Shown: one piece after another, positions 16,021-26,171 of the stretch
Layout: each line of letters begins with the position of its first letter
Numbering within the stretch: the stretch's first letter is position 1
From: Pseudoxanthomonas sp. Root65
GTDB lineage: Bacteria; Pseudomonadota; Gammaproteobacteria; Xanthomonadales; Xanthomonadaceae
Reading direction: 5' to 3'
Length of the DNA: 64,000 nt
Assembly (NCBI RefSeq): GCF_001427635.1
Contig: NZ_LMHA01000001.1
Coordinates: 274,017 to 338,016, forward strand
Notes under the pieces: model-generated
Database searches by the model: none
Told to the model about the DNA's origin: nothing
What the model saw: only the letters and a program-made list of their open reading frames with translations
Program-made: the position numbers and the translations under genes

Positions 16021-18009
16021 TCAGCGCGGACCGGGCTCCACGTCGCCCAGGGCCTTCGACTTGGCCCCCGTGCGGTAGAGCAGCCAGCCGACGATGGCCA
16101 GCACCACCAGCCCGACGATCTCGCCCTGCTGGAAGACCTCCGGCAGCACCAGGACATCGCGGTCCTTGGTCGCGTAGATGGCCACGCCCACCGCGATGCC
16201 CATCAGGGCTTCGCCGGTGATCAGGCCGGCGGCGAACAGCGTGCCCGGGCGGTGCAGGCGGTCACGGGCTTCCTCGTCCTTCGTGCCGACCATGCCGTGG
16301 CGCTTCTCGACCAGGTAGGCCAGCAGGCCGCCGAGGAAGATCGGCACCATCAGTTCCAGCGGCAGGTAGATGCCGATGGCGGCCGCCAGCACCGGCACGC
16401 GGAAGCTGCTGCCCTTGGACTTCAACGTCTCGTCGATCGCAATGATGATCGCGCCGATCACCGCACCGATGCCGATGATGCCCCACGGCAGCTCGCCACC
16501 GAACAGGCCCTTGGCGACCGACGCCATCAGCGTGGCCTGCGGGGCCGACAGCGGGTTGGGATGCTCGGCCGTCGGCGCGCCGATGCCGTAGGCCTCGGAC
16601 AGGATGTTCAGCACCGGCGCCATGATCAGCGCGCAGGAGAACGCGCCGATGCCCAGCATCAGCTGCTGCTTCCACGGCGTGGCGCCGACGATGTAACCGG
16701 CCTTGAGGTCCTGCAGGTTGTCGCCGCCCACCGCCGCGGCGCAGCACACCACCGCGCCGATCATGATCGCCGCCACCGCACCCAGCGGCGCACCGCCGGC
16801 GCCGACCGCCATGCGCCCGCTTTCGCCCAGCAGTAGCAACAGCACCACCGAGGCGAACAGGATGGTCGCGATGGTGATGCCCGACACCGGATTGTTCGAC
16901 GACCCGACCAGGCCCGCGAGATACGCGGATACCGATACAAACAGGAAGCCGGCGACGATCATGATGATCGCCATCGGAATGCTGACGTGCCACATGCCGA
17001 CGATGGCCTGGTACAGCAGCAGCAGCGGCAGCACGAAGATGACCAGCGCCACCAGCATCCACTTCATCGGCAGGTCGCGGTCGGTCTCGGCGACCTCGGC
17101 GCCGCCGGAGCCGGCACGCGCGGCGGCGATGCCGCTCTTCACACCCGACAGCAGCGACTTGCGCAGCGAGAACAGCGTCCACACGCCACCGATCAGCATG
17201 GCGCCCACGCCCAGGTAACGGATCTTGGCGGACCAGATGGCACCGGCCACGTCTTCCGCACCCGCACCGGCAATGCTCTGCGCCAGCGCCGGATCGGTGC
17301 CGAGGAAGGCCATGTGGTACAGCGGAATGGCGATATGCCAGGACAGGATGCTGCCCGACAGCACCACGATGCCGATGTTCAGGCCGACGATGTAGCCCAC
17401 GCCCAGCAGCGCCGGCGACAGATTAGTACCCAGGTAGCCGAGGTACTTGCCGAAGAAGCCCGCGCCTGCCGCGGTGTCCGGGATCAGGCGCATGCCGCTG
17501 TGCGCGGCGATCTTCAGCACCGCGCCGATGGCGGCGGAGAAGGCCAGGATCTTCAGGCCGGGGCCGGGATTCTCGCCGGCCTTCAGCACTTCGGCCGCGG
17601 CCTTGCCTTCGGGGAACGGCAGCGGGTCTTCGACGATCATCGAGCGGCGCAACGGCACCGAGAACAGCACGCCCAGCAGGCCGCCCAAGCCGGCGATGGC
17701 CAGCACCCACGAATACTGGAAGTCCTGCCAGTAGCCCAAGATGATCAGCGCCGGGATGGTGAAGATCACGCCCGCGGCGATCGACGAGCCGGCGGAGGCG
17801 CCGGTCTGCACGATGTTGTTCTCCAGGATCGTGCCGCCGCCCAGCAGGCGCAGCACGCCCATCGAGACGACGGCCGCCGGGATGGCGGTGGCCACGGTCA
17901 GGCCGGCGAACAGGCCCAGGTAGGCGTTGGCGGCCGACAGCACGACGGCCAGCACGATGGCCAGCACGACGGCGCGGAAGGTGAGTTGCGGGGTCCCCGG
18001 CGGAGTCAT
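16021..18009 (-). CDS. OPT-family oligopeptide transporter
   Basis: A 662-residue inner-membrane OPT transporter with about 14-16 hydrophobic helices. N-terminal blocks AYLGLFAGLTVATAIPAAVVSM and GTILENNIVQTGASAGSSIAAGVIFTIPA are diagnostic. The chosen ATG at 18009 begins right before the first helix; an upstream extension is charged and shadow-like. OPT proteins in bacteria are proton-coupled importers of small peptides, or of metal chelates in some members. It is divergent from a POT peptide transporter across a 123-bp promoter region and followed by an S9 peptidase on its own strand. Confidence 0.93.
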   Translation of the reverse strand: MTPPGTPQLTFRAVVLAIVLAVVLSAANAYLGLFAGLTVATAIPAAVVSMGVLRLLGGGTILENNIVQTGASAGSSIAAGVIFTIPALIILGYWQDFQYSWVLAIAGLGGLLGVLFSVPLRRSMIVEDPLPFPEGKAAAEVLKAGENPGPGLKILAFSAAIGAVLKIAAHSGMRLIPDTAAGAGFFGKYLGYLGTNLSPALLGVGYIVGLNIGIVVLSGSILSWHIAIPLYHMAFLGTDPALAQSIAGAGAEDVAGAIWSAKIRYLGVGAMLIGGVWTLFSLRKSLLSGVKSGIAAARAGSGGAEVAETDRDLPMKWMLVALVIFVLPLLLLYQAIVGMWHVSIPMAIIMIVAGFLFVSVSAYLAGLVGSSNNPVSGITIATILFASVVLLLLLGESGRMAVGAGGAPLGAVAAIMIGAVVCCAAAVGGDNLQDLKAGYIVGATPWKQQLMLGIGAFSCALIMAPVLNILSEAYGIGAPTAEHPNPLSAPQATLMASVAKGLFGGELPWGIIGIGAVIGAIIIAIDETLKSKGSSFRVPVLAAAIGIYLPLELMVPIFLGGLLAYLVEKRHGMVGTKDEEARDRLHRPGTLFAAGLITGEALMGIAVGVAIYATKDRDVLVLPEVFQQGEIVGLVVLAIVGWLLYRTGAKSKALGDVEPGPR

Positions 18010-18132
18010 TGCGTGTTCCCGAAAGGCGGAAAGCCGACACGCTAGCCTTCGCTGCGCGGCAAGTCCAGCCGGAGCGGTGCATCCGGGGCGGTCGCTATAC
18101 TCGCGGCGGTTTTTCCCTGCCCGGAGCGGCGC
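18010..18132. promoter_or_regulatory. Divergent promoter region between OPT and POT transporter genes
   Basis: A 123-bp gap drives both peptide transporters. A -10-like TATACT lies at 18096-18101 for the plus-strand gene, with no convincing -35 at the right distance. No clear operator palindrome was seen. Confidence 0.4.
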
Positions 18133-19941
18133 TTGAGCGTTCTTCCCCCGGCCATCCCCGGCCGCGACGACTTCCTGGGCCACCCCAAGGGTGTCTACGT
18201 CTGCTTCTTCACCGAGATGTGGGAGCGCTTCTCCTTCTACGGAATGAAGGCGCTGCTGCTGCTGTACCTGACCAAGTACCACCTGTTCGCCGACGGCGCC
18301 GGCTATGACCTGATCGGCGCTTACGGCGGCCTGGTCTACTGCATCCCGGTGATCGGCGGGCTGCTGGCCGACCGGTGGCTGGGCATGCGCAAGGCGGTGG
18401 TGTTCGGCGGATTGTTGCTGGTCGCGGGCCACGCGGGCATGGCGGTGGAAGGCGTGGCGGCGGTCTCGGAGGGCGGCGTGGTCACGCGCGACGAGGGCGC
18501 GCTGCGCACGATGTACCTGTCGCTGGCGCTGATCGTCATGGGCGTGGGCTTTCTGAAGCCGAACATCACCGGCATCGTCGGCCGTCTGTATCCGGTGGGC
18601 GATCCGCGCCGCGATGGTGGCTTCAGCCTGTTCTACGCGGGCATCAATCTGGGCGCCCTACTGGCCTCGCTGGTGTGCGGTTACCTTGGCGAAACGCTGG
18701 GCTGGAGGTACGGCTTCGGCGCGGCCGGCATCGGCATGCTGCTGGGACTGGCGATGTTCCTGTGGGGCCAGCGCTATCTGCAAGGTCATGCCGAGCCCCC
18801 GTCCACGCCGGCGCTGCGTGCGCCGGTGCTTGGTGTGCCGCGCGAGTGGATGATCTACCTGGGCGCGCTGGCGGGCGTGCTGCCGCTGGCGTGGCTGATG
18901 TGGGCGGCGGCCAACGGCGCGTTCGCGCTGGGCGGTGAACTGTCATTGGCGCTCGTGCTGATGCTGGTGGTGTTGCTGGTGGTGCTGGGCTGGTTCACCT
19001 GGTTCATCACCACGCAATGCACCGCGCCGCAGCGGCGGCAGATGCTCGCGCTGATGGCGATGATCGTCATGTGCCTGGTGTTCTTCACCCTGTACGAGCA
19101 GACCTATGGCTCGTGGGTGATGTTCACCGACCGGCTGCTGACCAAGGACCTGTTCCCGTCGCTGGTGCATGTACCCAGTGTGCTGGTGTGGTCCGACAAT
19201 CTGGCGGCGAACGTGGGCCTGTTCATGGGCACGGCGCCTTGGTCGACGTGGGGACTGCTGGCGATGCCCATCGCCTTCGTCGTTGCCGTGCGCACGAGCG
19301 AGCGTGGCGCCAGTCCGCGGCTGCCGCGCACGATCTTCCTGGCGACGGCCGCCGTGATGGTGTTGCTGGTACTGCGGGATTCGATCGTCCTGCCGCAGAC
19401 GGCGGGCTCGCTGACCTACCTGGGCGCGTTGTTCCTGGTGGTGCTGGCGCCGGTCTTCGCCTGGCTGTGGGCGACGCTGGGCCGGCATGGGCGCGACCCG
19501 TCCAAACCGTTCAAGGGTGCACTGGGCCTCGTGTTCGGCGGTCTCTCGTTCGTACCGCTGGCGCTTGCCGCGCAACAGGTCGGCGAAACGGGGGTGATGG
19601 CCAGTGTGTGGTGGCTGGTGCTGGCCTACCTGTTGCTGGAAATCGGCGAGATGTGCCTGGCGCCGGTCAGTCTGGCGGCGGTCACCGAATTGTCGGTGCC
19701 GCGCGTGGTCGGCCTGATGATGGGCATGTGGCTGCTCGCCACCGCGTTCTCGGAAACGCTGGCGGCACAGTTCGGCAAGCTGGCAGCGTTGGAGGTTCCG
19801 GAAGGCGAGACGTGGGATCTGGCGCAAGCCGCATCCGGCTATGCCGACCTGTTCTGGCTGATGATGTGGATCGGCCTGGGCTGCGGCGTGCTGGCGCTGC
19901 TGGTCTCGCCGCTGCTCAAGCGGATGATGCGACGCGCTTGA
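18133..19941 (+). CDS. POT/PTR2-family proton-coupled peptide transporter
   Basis: A 602-residue major-facilitator protein of the POT family that imports di- and tripeptides with protons. The N-terminal FFTEMWERFSFYGMKALLLLYL contains the family ExxERFxYYG-type motif (Glu/Arg/Phe at about 28-40), and a PTR2 motif follows around FSLFYAGINLGAL. More than 12 helices are evident, with the two extra helices common in bacterial POTs. The start is a TTG, as no in-frame ATG precedes the motif. A strong hairpin follows the stop. Confidence 0.93.
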   Translation: MSVLPPAIPGRDDFLGHPKGVYVCFFTEMWERFSFYGMKALLLLYLTKYHLFADGAGYDLIGAYGGLVYCIPVIGGLLADRWLGMRKAVVFGGLLLVAGHAGMAVEGVAAVSEGGVVTRDEGALRTMYLSLALIVMGVGFLKPNITGIVGRLYPVGDPRRDGGFSLFYAGINLGALLASLVCGYLGETLGWRYGFGAAGIGMLLGLAMFLWGQRYLQGHAEPPSTPALRAPVLGVPREWMIYLGALAGVLPLAWLMWAAANGAFALGGELSLALVLMLVVLLVVLGWFTWFITTQCTAPQRRQMLALMAMIVMCLVFFTLYEQTYGSWVMFTDRLLTKDLFPSLVHVPSVLVWSDNLAANVGLFMGTAPWSTWGLLAMPIAFVVAVRTSERGASPRLPRTIFLATAAVMVLLVLRDSIVLPQTAGSLTYLGALFLVVLAPVFAWLWATLGRHGRDPSKPFKGALGLVFGGLSFVPLALAAQQVGETGVMASVWWLVLAYLLLEIGEMCLAPVSLAAVTELSVPRVVGLMMGMWLLATAFSETLAAQFGKLAALEVPEGETWDLAQAASGYADLFWLMMWIGLGCGVLALLVSPLLKRMMRRA

Positions 19942-19945
19942 ACAA

Positions 19946-19969
19946 CAACGGCGCCCAGGGGCGCCGTTG
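19946..19969 (+). terminator. Hairpin terminator between convergent POT and S9 genes
   Basis: A long perfect stem CAACGGCGCCC/GGGCGCCGTTG begins 4 bp after the POT stop. The T-run is weak (TGCTTTGCT). It can serve both convergent genes. Confidence 0.65.
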
Positions 19970-19993
19970 CGTGCTTTGCTGCCAACGCCGGAT

Positions 19994-21949
19994 CTACTTC
20001 GCCGTTGCGCCGCCGAGGTGCTTGCTGAAGAACGCGAGCAGCCTGGTGTAGTACTCCTTCTGGTGCTCGGGCTTGTAAAAGCCGTGGCCTTCGGTCTTGT
20101 AGTAAAGCGACTCCACCGGTACGCCGGCGGCCTTGAGTCGGCGCTCCATGAGTTCGGTATGTTCGACGGGGGTGCGCTCGTCTTCGCCGCCAGCGGCCAG
20201 GAAAACAGGGGACTTGATCCGGTCCGCCATATTGGTGGGCGACACCGCCGACAGTGCGGACTTATCTCCGTACCACTCGCGCAGGAAGGTTTCTCCAGAG
20301 CGCGTCTCCTGAACGTCCCCCCGCTGGAACATCATCGGGAGGTCGTACAACCCCACATAGCCCGCCGCGCACTTGTACAGCCCAGGCTCCTTCGCCACCC
20401 CGACCAGCGCAGCGTACGCGCCGTAGCTGGCGCCATAGATGCATATGCGCGAAGGATCGGCGTGCCCCTCTGCAATCGCCCATCGCGTCGCATCCGTCAC
20501 GTCATCCTGCATCTTGCCGCCCGCTTCGCGCGCGCCCGCCTGCCGGAAGCGCCGCCCGTAGCCGCCAGAGCCTCGGTAATTCACCTGCAGAACGGTATAG
20601 CCTGCCTGTGCCAACATTTGGGTTTCACGCTCAAACCCCCAGTAGTCCCTGACACCGAACGGGCCACCGTGCGGCAACACGATCATCGGCGCCTTGCCTC
20701 CCGCACGTGGCAACGTTAGATATCCATGCAGATCCACCCCATCGCGCGCCTTCAAGCGGACGGGGCGCTGCTCGGCCATGTTTGCCGGGTCAAACCATTG
20801 CCGGCGGGCCAGCAAGAAGTCTGCCTTCTTGGCCTGTGTATCGAACAGATAGAACTCACCCGGATTGCGATCCGAGCTGACGTTCACCAGCACTTCCTTG
20901 CCGTCGTCGGTGCTGGATGTGATCACCACGGCTTGGCCAGGAAATGCACCTTCCAGACTGCGATACAGTCTTGCCTCCGGCGCGCCGGCATCGAAAAACG
21001 TGGTGCTCGATCTTCCGTCCGACAGGAAAAGACCGACAGGGAAATCGCGTACTCCGTTCGCGTAAATGACACCATCCGGATCGACGTTGACGTTTCGGAA
21101 CACCTCACGACGCTCGCCATTTGTAGTGTCGTAGGCGACCAAGATATCGGTTCCCTGAGCCTGCTCGACCTGCAGGTACGCCGTCCTGTTATCCTCTGCA
21201 AAACCCAGCGGCACCTCTACACGATGGGTCGTGGCTTCGTCATTAACGAGCACCCATTCCGCACCCTCGCCGCTGCGGTGGTACAGCTTCGAAATATTGT
21301 CGATGCCTCGACCACGTGCGAATCGGACGGCACCGGCGTTGTCCGTGGTGAAATGCGCGCGACGCACCGGTGCGCGTGCCACAGGCACGCGCCTGCCAGT
21401 AAAAACATCCATGCGCTCGACACGCGTGTATGGCTCCTCACCCCACGGCCATATCGCCACCAGTACATTCTTGGTGTCGGCGGACAACGAATCGATCAGA
21501 TAGGCCGAAACACGCTCGGCCTTCTTCTGCTGGATGTTGCTCCCGACCTGCTGGGTTCCGATTCGATAGCCCACAAGGATGGTCGGCTTGCCACCTTCCG
21601 CTCCGATCGCGTATAGCTCACCCGTCGGGATGGGCTCATCGAGCGATCCATACTTCTCCGCCATCGCGATCACGACGCGGTCGGGACTGACCCACCAGAA
21701 GCCATCGACGTGTGTGTTCTTCCCCATGCCGAACGTAGCCAGCAACTTGTTGCCTTGGCGACTAGTGATCGCGAGGGCAGTACTGTCCTCCAGCGGCACC
21801 GTAGCGGCGAAGTACTCGCCATTCGGCGACAGTTTGATGTCGACGAACTGGTCCTTGCGAACGAAGGCATCCACATCCACCTGGGCCGATGCGGTAAGCG
21901 ATACGAACGCAAGACAGGCCGCGAGCGCGGCCAGGATTCCCCTGATCAT
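19994..21949 (-). CDS. Second S9-family peptidase (secreted)
   Basis: A 651-residue serine peptidase of the S9 family. Signal peptide about 1-24 (SLTASAQ-V), N-terminal beta-propeller region (about 35-380), C-terminal alpha/beta hydrolase with the nucleophile Ser508 in GASYGAY, an Asp in EDERTPVEH and a terminal His in EGHGFYKPEH. The Ala after the nucleophile motif glycine differs from GxSxGG in the first S9 gene. The ATG at 21949 directly precedes the signal; the longer upstream ORF is arginine-rich and rejected. Base composition is visibly lower in G+C than the neighbours (34 of 60 in the line at 21001), a sign of possible transfer. Confidence 0.9.
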   Translation of the reverse strand: MIRGILAALAACLAFVSLTASAQVDVDAFVRKDQFVDIKLSPNGEYFAATVPLEDSTALAITSRQGNKLLATFGMGKNTHVDGFWWVSPDRVVIAMAEKYGSLDEPIPTGELYAIGAEGGKPTILVGYRIGTQQVGSNIQQKKAERVSAYLIDSLSADTKNVLVAIWPWGEEPYTRVERMDVFTGRRVPVARAPVRRAHFTTDNAGAVRFARGRGIDNISKLYHRSGEGAEWVLVNDEATTHRVEVPLGFAEDNRTAYLQVEQAQGTDILVAYDTTNGERREVFRNVNVDPDGVIYANGVRDFPVGLFLSDGRSSTTFFDAGAPEARLYRSLEGAFPGQAVVITSSTDDGKEVLVNVSSDRNPGEFYLFDTQAKKADFLLARRQWFDPANMAEQRPVRLKARDGVDLHGYLTLPRAGGKAPMIVLPHGGPFGVRDYWGFERETQMLAQAGYTVLQVNYRGSGGYGRRFRQAGAREAGGKMQDDVTDATRWAIAEGHADPSRICIYGASYGAYAALVGVAKEPGLYKCAAGYVGLYDLPMMFQRGDVQETRSGETFLREWYGDKSALSAVSPTNMADRIKSPVFLAAGGEDERTPVEHTELMERRLKAAGVPVESLYYKTEGHGFYKPEHQKEYYTRLLAFFSKHLGGATAK

Positions 21950-22050
21950 TTTCCTTCCCCTTGATACCGTCCCCATTACGCCAGACGATAACGGGAGGCA
22001 CGTGGCGTCGCAATCAGACGCCGGGGCGCGACAGCCTCGTCGGGCGGACG

Positions 22051-22950
22051 CTATAGCGGCACCATCTTGTCCAGGACGTGATCCAGACCCGCCTGCCAAT
22101 CAGGCATCGGCTCGCCCAGCACGGACTCGAGTTTCGCGATGTCCATGCGGGAATACGCAGGACGTTGCGCCCGCGTCGGAAAGTCGGCCGTCGTGATGGG
22201 CAACACCCGCGGCGCACGCGCCAACAACCCTCGCGCATGGGCCCCGGCGATGATGGCCTTGGCGAACCCGTGCCAGGTGGTGCCGCCGGCGGCGGTCAGG
22301 TGCAGGGTTCCCCGCACCGGCTCGCGCATGGCCAGAAGCCGTGCCGTCGTGTCCGCGATCAGGTAGGCCGGTGTGGGTGTGCCCTGCTGGTCCGCCACCA
22401 CGCGCAGTTCGTCGCGCTCGGCACCCAGCCGCAGCATGGTGCGCAGGAAGTTGTGGCCATGCGAACCGTAGACCCATGCGGTCCGCAGGATCAGGGCGTC
22501 TCCGCCTGCTGCGCGCACGGCGTCCTCGCCGGCAAGCTTGCTGGCCCCGTACACACCCAACGGCGCCGTCGCATCGTCTTCGCGATAAGGCCGGACACCC
22601 TGGCCGTCGAAGACATAGTCGGTCGAGTAGTGGACAAAAGGAATGCCAAGCGCTGCGCACGCACGCGCCAGCTCGGCCGGCGCTTCCGCGTTGGCACGGA
22701 ATGCGGCCACTTCATCGTCTTCGGCCTTGTCGACCGCAGTGTACGCAGCCGCGTTGACGACCACCGCGGGCACAATGCGTTGAACAAGCCCAGTCAGCGA
22801 GGACGGATGATCGAAGTCGGCCACCTCGCAGCGGCCACCGCCCGGCAGCTCGCCGGAACGCGTCGTCGCCACTATCGGCCCCAACGGCGCGAGACTACGC
22901 CTCAGTTCATGGCCAACCTGGCCATTCGCGCCAAGCAACAAAATGGTCAT
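22051..22950 (-). CDS. rfbD: dTDP-4-dehydrorhamnose reductase RfbD
   Basis: 299 residues. A short-chain-type NAD(P)H reductase that makes dTDP-L-rhamnose in the last step of the pathway. GANGQVG (about 7-13) binds the cofactor, and STDYVFDG and YGASK (Tyr-xxx-Lys) form the active site. It is the last gene of rfbBACD and its ATG overlaps the rfbC stop (ATGA). Rhamnose is destined for O-antigen or another surface glycan. Confidence 0.95.
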   Translation of the reverse strand: MTILLLGANGQVGHELRRSLAPLGPIVATTRSGELPGGGRCEVADFDHPSSLTGLVQRIVPAVVVNAAAYTAVDKAEDDEVAAFRANAEAPAELARACAALGIPFVHYSTDYVFDGQGVRPYREDDATAPLGVYGASKLAGEDAVRAAGGDALILRTAWVYGSHGHNFLRTMLRLGAERDELRVVADQQGTPTPAYLIADTTARLLAMREPVRGTLHLTAAGGTTWHGFAKAIIAGAHARGLLARAPRVLPITTADFPTRAQRPAYSRMDIAKLESVLGEPMPDWQAGLDHVLDKMVPL

Positions 22951-23504
22951 GGCTTGAACGTCGGCAGGCGCTCCGGCGCAATGTCGGCCAGCAGCGGTGC
23001 GGCTTCGTCCTTGCCCGACAGAAGCGGCTCACTCACAGGCCATGCGATACCGATGGCGGGGTCGTCCCAACGCACGCTCGAATCAGCCACCTTGTCGTAC
23101 ACCGCCGTGCACAGATAACTGAACACCGCACGTTCAGACAACACCGCGAAGCCGTGCGCGAAACCCTCCGGAATCCAGAACTGGCGCTTGTTCTCAGCGC
23201 TCAGGATTACCGCCTCCGACTGGCCGAACGTCGGCGAACCCCGCCGGATGTCCACCGCGACATCGTACACCTCGCCCTCGAGCACGCTGACCAGCTTGCC
23301 CTGCGGGTTTGGCCACTGGTAGTGCAGTCCACGCAACACGCCACGCGATGAGGAGGACACGTTGCTCTGCACGAACTTCGTCGGCAGTCCATGCGCGCCG
23401 AAACGTTCGGCGTTCCACGTCTCGAAGAAGAACCCGCGCTCATCGCCGAAAACAGCCGGCTCCACGACGACGCAGCCGGGCAGCCTGGTTTCGACGACCC
23501 TCAT
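22947..23504 (-). CDS. rfbC: dTDP-4-dehydrorhamnose 3,5-epimerase RfbC
   Basis: A 185-residue cupin-fold epimerase acting on dTDP-4-keto-6-deoxy-glucose. The catalytic His61 lies in RGLHYQ, with IPEGFAHGF and the [11 protein letters not shown] tyrosine region downstream. The start at 23504 overlaps the rfbA stop by 4 bp (ATGA), and the family length supports it over an Arg-rich upstream extension. Confidence 0.95.
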   Translation of the reverse strand: MRVVETRLPGCVVVEPAVFGDERGFFFETWNAERFGAHGLPTKFVQSNVSSSSRGVLRGLHYQWPNPQGKLVSVLEGEVYDVAVDIRRGSPTFGQSEAVILSAENKRQFWIPEGFAHGFAVLSERAVFSYLCTAVYDKVADSSVRWDDPAIGIAWPVSEPLLSGKDEAAPLLADIAPERLPTFKP

Positions 23505-24388
23505 CGTACGGTACCCCGCGCCGCCAACGACAGCAGATACTGGCCATATCCGTTCTTTGCTAGCGGCGCCGCCAGCTTTTCGACCTGGGCAGCGTCGATC
23601 CAGCCGTTGCCGAAGGCGATTTCCTCCGGACAACATACCCTTAGCCCCTGCCTTGCTTCGATGGTCTCGATGAAATTCGAGGCTTCCAGAAGGGACTGGT
23701 GCGTACCCGTATCCAGCCAGGCATGACCGCGACCCAAGGGCTGCAGGTGCAGGTCGCCCGCATCCAGGTACAAGCGATTGAGATCGGTGATCTCAAGCTC
23801 GCCGCGCGGCGAGGGCTTCAGCGAAGCAGCATAGTCGCTCGCCTGCCCATCATAGAAATAGAGTCCCGTCACGGCATAGTTGGAGCGCGGCTTGGCCGGC
23901 TTCTCCTCGATGCCGACGACCCGTCCATTCTGGTCGAACTCGGCGACGCCGTAGCGCTCCGGATCGTTGACCCAGTAACCGAACACGGTCGCACCCTCGT
24001 CGCGCGCATCGGCCTGCCGCAGCATCTCGGTAAAGCCATGCCCATAAAAAATGTTGTCTCCCAACACCAGGCAACTAGGCTTGCCATTCACGAAGTCGCG
24101 GCCGATCAAATACGCCTGCGCCAAGCCATCGGGACTGGGCTGCACGGCGTACTGGATATCCATGCCCCACTGGGACCCGTCGCCCAGCAGCGCCTTGAAC
24201 AGCGCCTGCTCGTGCGGCGTATTGATCACCAGCACTTCACGGATACCCGCCAACATCAGCACGCTGAGCGGGTAGTAGATCATCGGCTTGTCATAGACCG
24301 GCAGCAGTTGCTTGCTGATGGCCTGAGTCAGCGGATAGAGACGGGTACCGGAGCCGCCGGCGAGGATGATGCCCTTGCGTGTCGTCAT
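23501..24388 (-). CDS. rfbA: Glucose-1-phosphate thymidylyltransferase RfbA
   Basis: A 295-residue nucleotidyltransferase that makes dTDP-glucose from dTTP and glucose-1-phosphate, the first pathway step. The signature GGSGTRL (residues 11-17) and the conserved [19 protein letters not shown] follow at once. The ATG at 24388 gives the family length. It lies 13 bp after rfbB and overlaps rfbC by 4 bp. Confidence 0.96.
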   Translation of the reverse strand: MTTRKGIILAGGSGTRLYPLTQAISKQLLPVYDKPMIYYPLSVLMLAGIREVLVINTPHEQALFKALLGDGSQWGMDIQYAVQPSPDGLAQAYLIGRDFVNGKPSCLVLGDNIFYGHGFTEMLRQADARDEGATVFGYWVNDPERYGVAEFDQNGRVVGIEEKPAKPRSNYAVTGLYFYDGQASDYAASLKPSPRGELEITDLNRLYLDAGDLHLQPLGRGHAWLDTGTHQSLLEASNFIETIEARQGLRVCCPEEIAFGNGWIDAAQVEKLAAPLAKNGYGQYLLSLAARGTVR

Positions 24389-24401
24389 GCCCTCTTCTCC
24401 C

Positions 24402-25457
24402 TTACGCCGCCGTACCGATGCGTTCCAGACGGTAGCTGCCATCCAGGACGCGCTTCACCCAATCCTGGTTGGAGAGGTACCAGTCAACCGTTTCGGCGAT
24501 GCCCTGCTCGAAGGTATACGCCGGCTCCCAGCCCAGTTCGTCCCTGAGCTTGGAGGCATCGATCGCATAACGCCGGTCGTGCCCGGGACGGTCGGCAACG
24601 AAGGTGATCTGGCTGCTGCGCGGCTGCCCATCCTCGCGCGGTGCGCGAGCGTCCAGCAGCGCACAGATCGTGTGCACCACTTCGATGTTCTGCTTTTCAG
24701 CATTGCCGCCGACGTTGTAGGTTTCACCGACACGACCCTTCTGGAGCACCGTGCGGATTGCACTGCAGTGGTCGCCGACGAACAGCCAGTCGCGTACGTT
24801 TTTGCCATCGCCATAGACCGGCAACGGCTCGCCTGCGAGCGCGCGCGCGATGATCAGCGGGATCAGCTTCTCGGGAAAGTGATACGGACCGTAGTTGTTG
24901 GAACAGTTGGTCGTGAGGACCGGCAAGCCGTAGGTGTGGTGGAACGCGCGGACCAGGTGATCGGACGCGGCCTTGGATGCCGAATAGGGGGAATTGGGCG
25001 CATACGGCGTCGTTTCGGTGAACTTGCCGGTGTCTCCCAGCGAGCCATAGACCTCGTCAGTCGAAACGTGCAGGAAGCGGAACTGCTCGCGGCGGTCGCC
25101 TTCTAGTGCCTTCCAATAGTCGCGGGTCGCCTCCAGCAGGCCCAACGTGCCCACCACATTGGTCTGGATGAAGGCACCAGGGCCGTCGATCGAACGATCA
25201 ACATGGCTCTCGGCGGCAAAGTTCACCACTGCGTCGGGCTGGTGCTCGGCGAGCAGTTGCGCGACCAGATCGCGGTCACCGATGTCGCCCTGCACAAACA
25301 CGTGCGACGGGTTGTCCTGTACGGATGCGAGCGTATCCAAGTTACCCGCGTACGTCAGTACGTCCAGATTGACTATCTTGACGCCCTGCGCGACAGCGCG
25401 CAGAACGAAGTTTCCGCCAATAAAGCCCGCGCCACCGGTAACAAGCCACGTCGGCAT
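24402..25457 (-). CDS. rfbB: dTDP-glucose 4,6-dehydratase RfbB
   Basis: 351 residues; an extended-SDR enzyme and the second step to dTDP-L-rhamnose. The NAD-binding GGAGFIG is at 8-14. The active site shows Thr133-Asp134-Glu135 (STDEVYG) and Tyr158-xxx-Lys162 (YSASK), all intact. It is first in the order rfbB-A-C-D on the minus strand, 63 bp downstream of ssb. Confidence 0.96.
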   Translation of the reverse strand: MPTWLVTGGAGFIGGNFVLRAVAQGVKIVNLDVLTYAGNLDTLASVQDNPSHVFVQGDIGDRDLVAQLLAEHQPDAVVNFAAESHVDRSIDGPGAFIQTNVVGTLGLLEATRDYWKALEGDRREQFRFLHVSTDEVYGSLGDTGKFTETTPYAPNSPYSASKAASDHLVRAFHHTYGLPVLTTNCSNNYGPYHFPEKLIPLIIARALAGEPLPVYGDGKNVRDWLFVGDHCSAIRTVLQKGRVGETYNVGGNAEKQNIEVVHTICALLDARAPREDGQPRSSQITFVADRPGHDRRYAIDASKLRDELGWEPAYTFEQGIAETVDWYLSNQDWVKRVLDGSYRLERIGTAA

Positions 25458-25520
25458 GTACTACTCCTTGAGATCAGATAAAAGTGCTGTCGTGAATGGA
25501 TCGATCAGGCATTGCCGCGA

Positions 25521-26018
25521 TCAGAACGGAATATCGTCGTCCGCGAAGTCGTCCATCGGTGCCGGCTGCGACGCGGGTGCGGGTGCGGAACGACGCTGGC
25601 CGCCACCACCACCCTGGTTGCCGTAGTCCTGGCGCGGCGCACGCGCCGGGCGGTCGCCGCCGCCCGCACCACCGCCACCGCCTTCGCGGCCGCCGAGCAT
25701 CTGCATCTCATCGGCGATGATGTCGGTGGAGTACTTCTCCTGCCCGTCCTGGCCGGTGTACTTGTCGTAGCGGATCGAGCCTTCGACATACACCGAGCTG
25801 CCCTTGCGCAGGTACTCGCCGGCGATCTCGCCGAGCTTGCCGAAGAACACCACGCGGTGCCATTCGGTGCGTTCCTGCTGGTTGCCGTCCTTGTCCTTGC
25901 GCACGCTGGTGGTGGCCAGGCTGATCCGGGTGATCGCCATGCCACCCTGGGTGTAGCGGGTTTCGGGGTCGTTGCCGAGGTTGCCGACCAGGATGACTTT
26001 GTTGATGCCGCGGGCCAT
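25521..26018 (-). CDS. ssb: Single-stranded DNA-binding protein
   Basis: A 165-residue SSB. The OB-fold (about 1-110) begins [19 protein letters not shown] glycine-rich disordered linker follows, and the protein ends in the acidic DDDIPF tail that recruits replication and repair partners. It coats ssDNA as a tetramer. Divergent from ispB. Confidence 0.97.
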   Translation of the reverse strand: MARGINKVILVGNLGNDPETRYTQGGMAITRISLATTSVRKDKDGNQQERTEWHRVVFFGKLGEIAGEYLRKGSSVYVEGSIRYDKYTGQDGQEKYSTDIIADEMQMLGGREGGGGGAGGGDRPARAPRQDYGNQGGGGGQRRSAPAPASQPAPMDDFADDDIPF

Positions 26019-26139
26019 ATCGATATCCGTTCAGGGATGCCCGCCAAGCGCGGGCAAAGACCAGTGGAGTATACCTGCCGGACCCCTTCCATCGGACTTC
26101 GGCTGGCTCACATGTAGGGCATTGCCGCACGCCAGCCCC

Positions 26140-26145
26140 TATAAT
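26140..26145 (+). promoter_or_regulatory. -10 element of the ispB promoter
   Basis: A perfect TATAAT lies 27 bp before the ispB ATG in the 153-bp divergent gap with ssb. No good -35 hexamer at 16-18 bp spacing was found. Confidence 0.5.
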
Positions 26146-26171
26146 TCTGTGACTTTCCGGCCCGTTTTCCC

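Noticed and set aside
18010..18432. N-terminal extension of the OPT gene
   Set aside because: It runs through the promoter and into the POT gene on the opposite strand, and is charged, unlike an OPT protein.
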